Below, one piece after another: positions 6,275-8,304 of a DNA stretch of 8,304 nucleotides. The stretch is from Anaerolineae bacterium (GTDB lineage: Bacteria; Chloroflexota; Anaerolineae; Aggregatilineales; Phototrophicaceae). The position numbers and the translations under genes were made by a program. The notes under the pieces were generated by a model, which worked only from the letters and a program-made list of their open reading frames with translations, was not told the origin of the DNA and ran no database searches. The DNA lies in the NCBI GenBank assembly GCA_028284565.1, contig JANQRM010000519.1, forward strand, positions 1 through 8,304. The letters are read 5' to 3'. Within the stretch, counting starts at the first letter, position 1. Each line of letters opens with the position of its first letter.

Positions 6275-7489
6275 ATGCGATCTCTAATTCTGTTAGTCGT
6301 TCTTTTTATCCTCGGTCTTCCCCTTTCAGCACAAGAAGATCGTCTACAGATTGTTGCGAGTCATAGCATTTTAGGCGATGTGGTGGCGAATGTTGCTGGT
6401 GATGGCGCAGATGTGATTCTCACAATGCCGCGTGGCGCAGACCCACATAGCTTTCAACCAAGCCCAAGTGACCTGACCGCACTAGCTGATGCCGATGTCG
6501 TGTTTATCAATGGAGGATTCTTTGAAGAAGGTCTGCTCGAAGCGATTGAAAATGCAGGGGATAACATGCTGATTGTTCCTGTTTCCGCCTGTGTTGAAGT
6601 GATTGGGTTTAGTGGTCATCATCATGGCGACGAACACGGTCACGACGAGGAGCATGACCACGACGACGAACATGAGCATGGCGAAGAAGGGGACGGTCAC
6701 GAGGACGAGCATGACCATGATGAAGACGGGGATGAGCATCATGAAGACGAAAATGGTCACGAAGATGAACATGACCATGACGAAGAAGAGGACGGTCACG
6801 AGGACGAGCATGACCATGATGAAGACGAACACAATGACAGCAAACTTGCTGAGCAATGTGACCAACACCATGCAGAATTAGAAACCCTTTTTGCCCTCGC
6901 TCACCATGATGAAAACGTTCTCGGACAACTCCACAATGTTGAATGTGCTGGTGAATCCTGTGACCCGCATGTTTGGATGAATCCTGAAAATGTGATGTTG
7001 TGGACGCTTATCATTCGTGACACCTTGATTGAACTTGATCCTAATCAAGCAGAGCGATATACAGCCAATGCCACCGCTTATCTGGAAGCATTGAATGGTC
7101 TCTCGATTGAAATAGATAATATGATCGATGTACTGCCCGTCGAAAATCGTATTCTAATCACCAATCATGATTCACTGGGTTATTTTGCGAGTGAATACAA
7201 CTTTGAGATTGTCGAGACGATTATTCCAAGTGGCAGTACGTTAACCGACCCTAGTTCTGCCGACATAGCTTCTGTAATCGATACGATACGCGCTGAAGGC
7301 GTACCTGTTATCTTCGCCGAATCGACAGTGAATGACAGGCTGGCTCAACAGATTGCCGATGAGACCGGTGCAGAGATTGCGCTCTTATTCAGTGGCTCAT
7401 TGAGTGAGCTTGATGGACCTGCGAGTACCTATCTCGATTACATGCGCTATAATGTCACAACGATTGTTGAAGCCCTCCGTAGTGAGTAA
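6275..7489 (+). CDS. znuA: Zinc ABC transporter substrate-binding protein with His/Asp-rich loop (ZnuA-like)
   Basis: This is the extracytoplasmic receptor that captures Zn(II) and hands it to the ZnuB channel. It has 404 residues, longer than typical family members because of the loop. A signal peptide (about 1-19, MRSLILLVVLFILGLPLSA) has no lipobox cysteine, so a soluble exported protein is expected. Metal-site motifs are ADPHSFQPSP (His58), DPHVWMNP (His232) and TNHDSLGYF (His298). The third His at a place where manganese-binding relatives carry Glu, plus Gly374 where manganese-type proteins carry Asp (SGSL), points to zinc. Between them, residues 115-187 are almost only His, Asp, Glu and Gly, including three copies of GHEDEHDHDE (141, 161, 174). 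Such loops in ZnuA proteins bind extra zinc and are thought to gather it or sense its level. Cys106, 195, 224 and 229 may form disulfides. znuC follows after 7 bases. Confidence 0.93.
   Translation: MRSLILLVVLFILGLPLSAQEDRLQIVASHSILGDVVANVAGDGADVILTMPRGADPHSFQPSPSDLTALADADVVFINGGFFEEGLLEAIENAGDNMLIVPVSACVEVIGFSGHHHGDEHGHDEEHDHDDEHEHGEEGDGHEDEHDHDEDGDEHHEDENGHEDEHDHDEEEDGHEDEHDHDEDEHNDSKLAEQCDQHHAELETLFALAHHDENVLGQLHNVECAGESCDPHVWMNPENVMLWTLIIRDTLIELDPNQAERYTANATAYLEALNGLSIEIDNMIDVLPVENRILITNHDSLGYFASEYNFEIVETIIPSGSTLTDPSSADIASVIDTIRAEGVPVIFAESTVNDRLAQQIADETGAEIALLFSGSLSELDGPASTYLDYMRYNVTTIVEALRSE
6682..6827 (+). repeat. In-frame repeats encoding the His/Asp-rich loop of ZnuA
   Basis: Bases 6682-6728 recur at 6781-6827 with 46 of 47 identical (only 6690/6789 differs), an offset of exactly 99 bases or 33 codons. 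A third, more diverged copy of the 10-residue unit GHEDEHDHDE begins at 6755. The near identity includes synonymous positions, suggesting a recent duplication or gene conversion within the loop. Its length may vary between related strains. Confidence 0.85.
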
Positions 7490-7496
7490 TGATTAA

Positions 7497-8285
7497 ATGA
7501 CCCAAACTTCTGTCCCTGCCCTTGATGTGCATGACCTGAGTGCTGGGTATCCGGGTGAACGGAATGCGATTCAGAATCTCACGTTTAGTATCGAACAAGG
7601 TGAGCGTGTTGCCCTGATTGGTCCCAATGGTGCGGGCAAAAGTACGCTCTTCAAAGCCATTGCCGGACTGATTCCATTCATATCGGGTCACATTTCGGTG
7701 CAGGGAGAAGATTGTCGCAGTAGTCATATCTATGTCGGCTATGTCCCCCAAACGAGTGAAATCGACTGGACATTTCCGGTGACGGTGGTTGATGTCGTCA
7801 TGATGGGACGCGCCCGTTATAGCAAATGGTTTCCTTGGTCGCGTCGTAGAGATCATCAACAGGTCAACTCCCTTCTGAAACAACTGCATTTACAAGACCT
7901 CGCAGACCGTCCCATTAGTGAGCTGAGTGGTGGGCAAAAGCGGCGGGTGTTCATTGCGCGCGCACTCGCTCAAGAAGCCAATGTCCTGCTGATGGATGAA
8001 CCCTTCACCGGAGTGGATACTACCGCTGAACAGACCATTATGGAATCGCTCGACATTTTGAGAGCGCAAGACATTACCATATTGTTGGCGACGCATGATA
8101 TGGCACGGGCATCGCGTGATTTTGATCGGGTGATGTTGCTCAACCAACAGATTATCGCCTATGGCAAACCCGATGAGGTTATTCAAGCAGATACCTTGCG
8201 AGAAGCCTATGGCGGAGCGTTGAATGTCTTCCAGCAAGGTGAACAGACCATCATCATTGCGGATGAACATGGAGCCAATGTTTGA
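7497..8285 (+). CDS. znuC: Zinc/manganese-type ABC transporter ATP-binding protein (ZnuC-like)
   Basis: This is the cytoplasmic ATPase that powers metal import through the ZnuB channel. It has 262 residues, normal for the family. All ATPase motifs are intact: Walker A GPNGAGKST (42-50), the Q-loop glutamine in YVPQ (Gln85), signature LSGGQ (143-147), Walker B VLLMDEP (163-169, catalytic Glu168) and the switch histidine in LATHD (His200). The stretch EIDWTFPVTVVDVVMMGR (88-105) is characteristic of the zinc/manganese branch. It starts 7 bases after the znuA stop with only a weak ribosome site (GTGAG at the end of znuA), so it is probably translated by coupling. Zinc rather than manganese is inferred from the ZnuA ligands. 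Confidence 0.93.
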   Translation: MTQTSVPALDVHDLSAGYPGERNAIQNLTFSIEQGERVALIGPNGAGKSTLFKAIAGLIPFISGHISVQGEDCRSSHIYVGYVPQTSEIDWTFPVTVVDVVMMGRARYSKWFPWSRRRDHQQVNSLLKQLHLQDLADRPISELSGGQKRRVFIARALAQEANVLLMDEPFTGVDTTAEQTIMESLDILRAQDITILLATHDMARASRDFDRVMLLNQQIIAYGKPDEVIQADTLREAYGGALNVFQQGEQTIIIADEHGANV

Positions 8286-8304
8286 GATGGAAGACCTGAT
8301 TAAA
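8278..8304 (+). CDS. znuB: Start of probable zinc ABC transporter permease (ZnuB-like), cut by window edge
   Basis: An ATG at 8278 overlaps the end of znuC by 8 bases and reads MFEMEDLIK to the window edge; an in-frame ATG at 8287 is an alternative start. GGAG at 8271-8274 is a little close for the first and a little far for the second, so the start is uncertain. Nine residues cannot identify a protein. The call rests on the overlap and on the usual znuA-znuC-znuB order. Confidence 0.55.

Noticed and set aside
6682..6827. Short regular repeats that might at first look like a CRISPR or non-coding array
   Set aside because: They are in frame, coding for the His/Asp-rich loop, with no unique spacers.
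6482..6871. A 129-codon reverse-strand frame predicting a highly hydrophobic, membrane-like protein opposite the ZnuA loop
   Set aside because: It is the mirror of His/Asp/Glu codons: CAT/CAC, GAC and GAA read backwards as Met/Val/Phe-type codons. It lacks family resemblance, and the znuA frame with its signal peptide and ligands is clearly the real one.
6603..6881. A Met/Thr-rich repetitive frame on the + strand within znuA
   Set aside because: It is only the shifted reading of the same His/Asp repeats.
7455..8270. Two abutting reverse-strand open frames in one frame opposite znuC, almost a continuous 270-codon reading interrupted by one stop
   Set aside because: The znuC frame carries every ATPase motif. 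The antisense translations resemble no family I recognise and look like a codon-bias shadow.

Overview
This is an ordinary-looking bacterial chromosomal stretch of moderate GC. It holds eight complete or nearly complete genes plus the first codons of a ninth, with almost no non-coding space. I found no RNA gene, insertion sequence, phage gene or CRISPR array. Several genes carry clear Shine-Dalgarno sequences. Gene content does not fix the organism. A Chloroflexota (Anaerolineae-like) or other free-living heterotroph would fit the Dpp-type importer, the LLM-class oxidoreductase, the LacI regulator and the ZnuA with a long His/Asp loop, but this is only an impression from family resemblance.

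Layout: (A) Bases 1-3912, + strand, look like one operon: the C-terminal part of a DppB-type permease, a DppC-type permease, a DegT/DnrJ/EryC1-family PLP protein (GTG start) and an MmgE/PrpD-family protein. Gaps are 9, 11 and 18 bases. (B) Bases 3985-6101, - strand, hold a LacI-family repressor followed by an LLM-class flavin-dependent oxidoreductase with a 1-base overlap. This pair converges on operon A across a 72-base gap containing a weak hairpin. (C) Bases 6275-8304, + strand, start a zinc importer operon: znuA (binding protein with a roughly 75-residue His/Asp/Glu-rich loop), znuC (ATPase) and the first nine codons of a probable znuB permease overlapping the end of znuC.

How they may work together: A resembles an uptake-and-breakdown cassette. 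A Dpp-type importer brings in a small peptide-like or carboxylate-rich compound, and two enzymes encoded with it (a PLP enzyme and a dehydratase/epimerase/decarboxylase-fold enzyme) may process it. The LacI/LLM pair next door may add a flavin-dependent oxidation step and control. The substrate is unknown. C is a separate high-affinity Zn(II) uptake system.

The most notable non-coding signal is a 40-base dyad (6216-6255) just upstream of the znuA ribosome binding site. Its arms match at 13 of 15 positions and both mismatches become G.U pairs in the znuA transcript, so it could be a metalloregulator operator or a 5'-UTR hairpin. Other points of note are unusual residues at conserved positions in the DegT and MmgE/PrpD proteins, and a near-identical 47-base repeat at 99-base offset inside the ZnuA loop. 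I did not see convincing evidence of a wholly new defence or mobile system.
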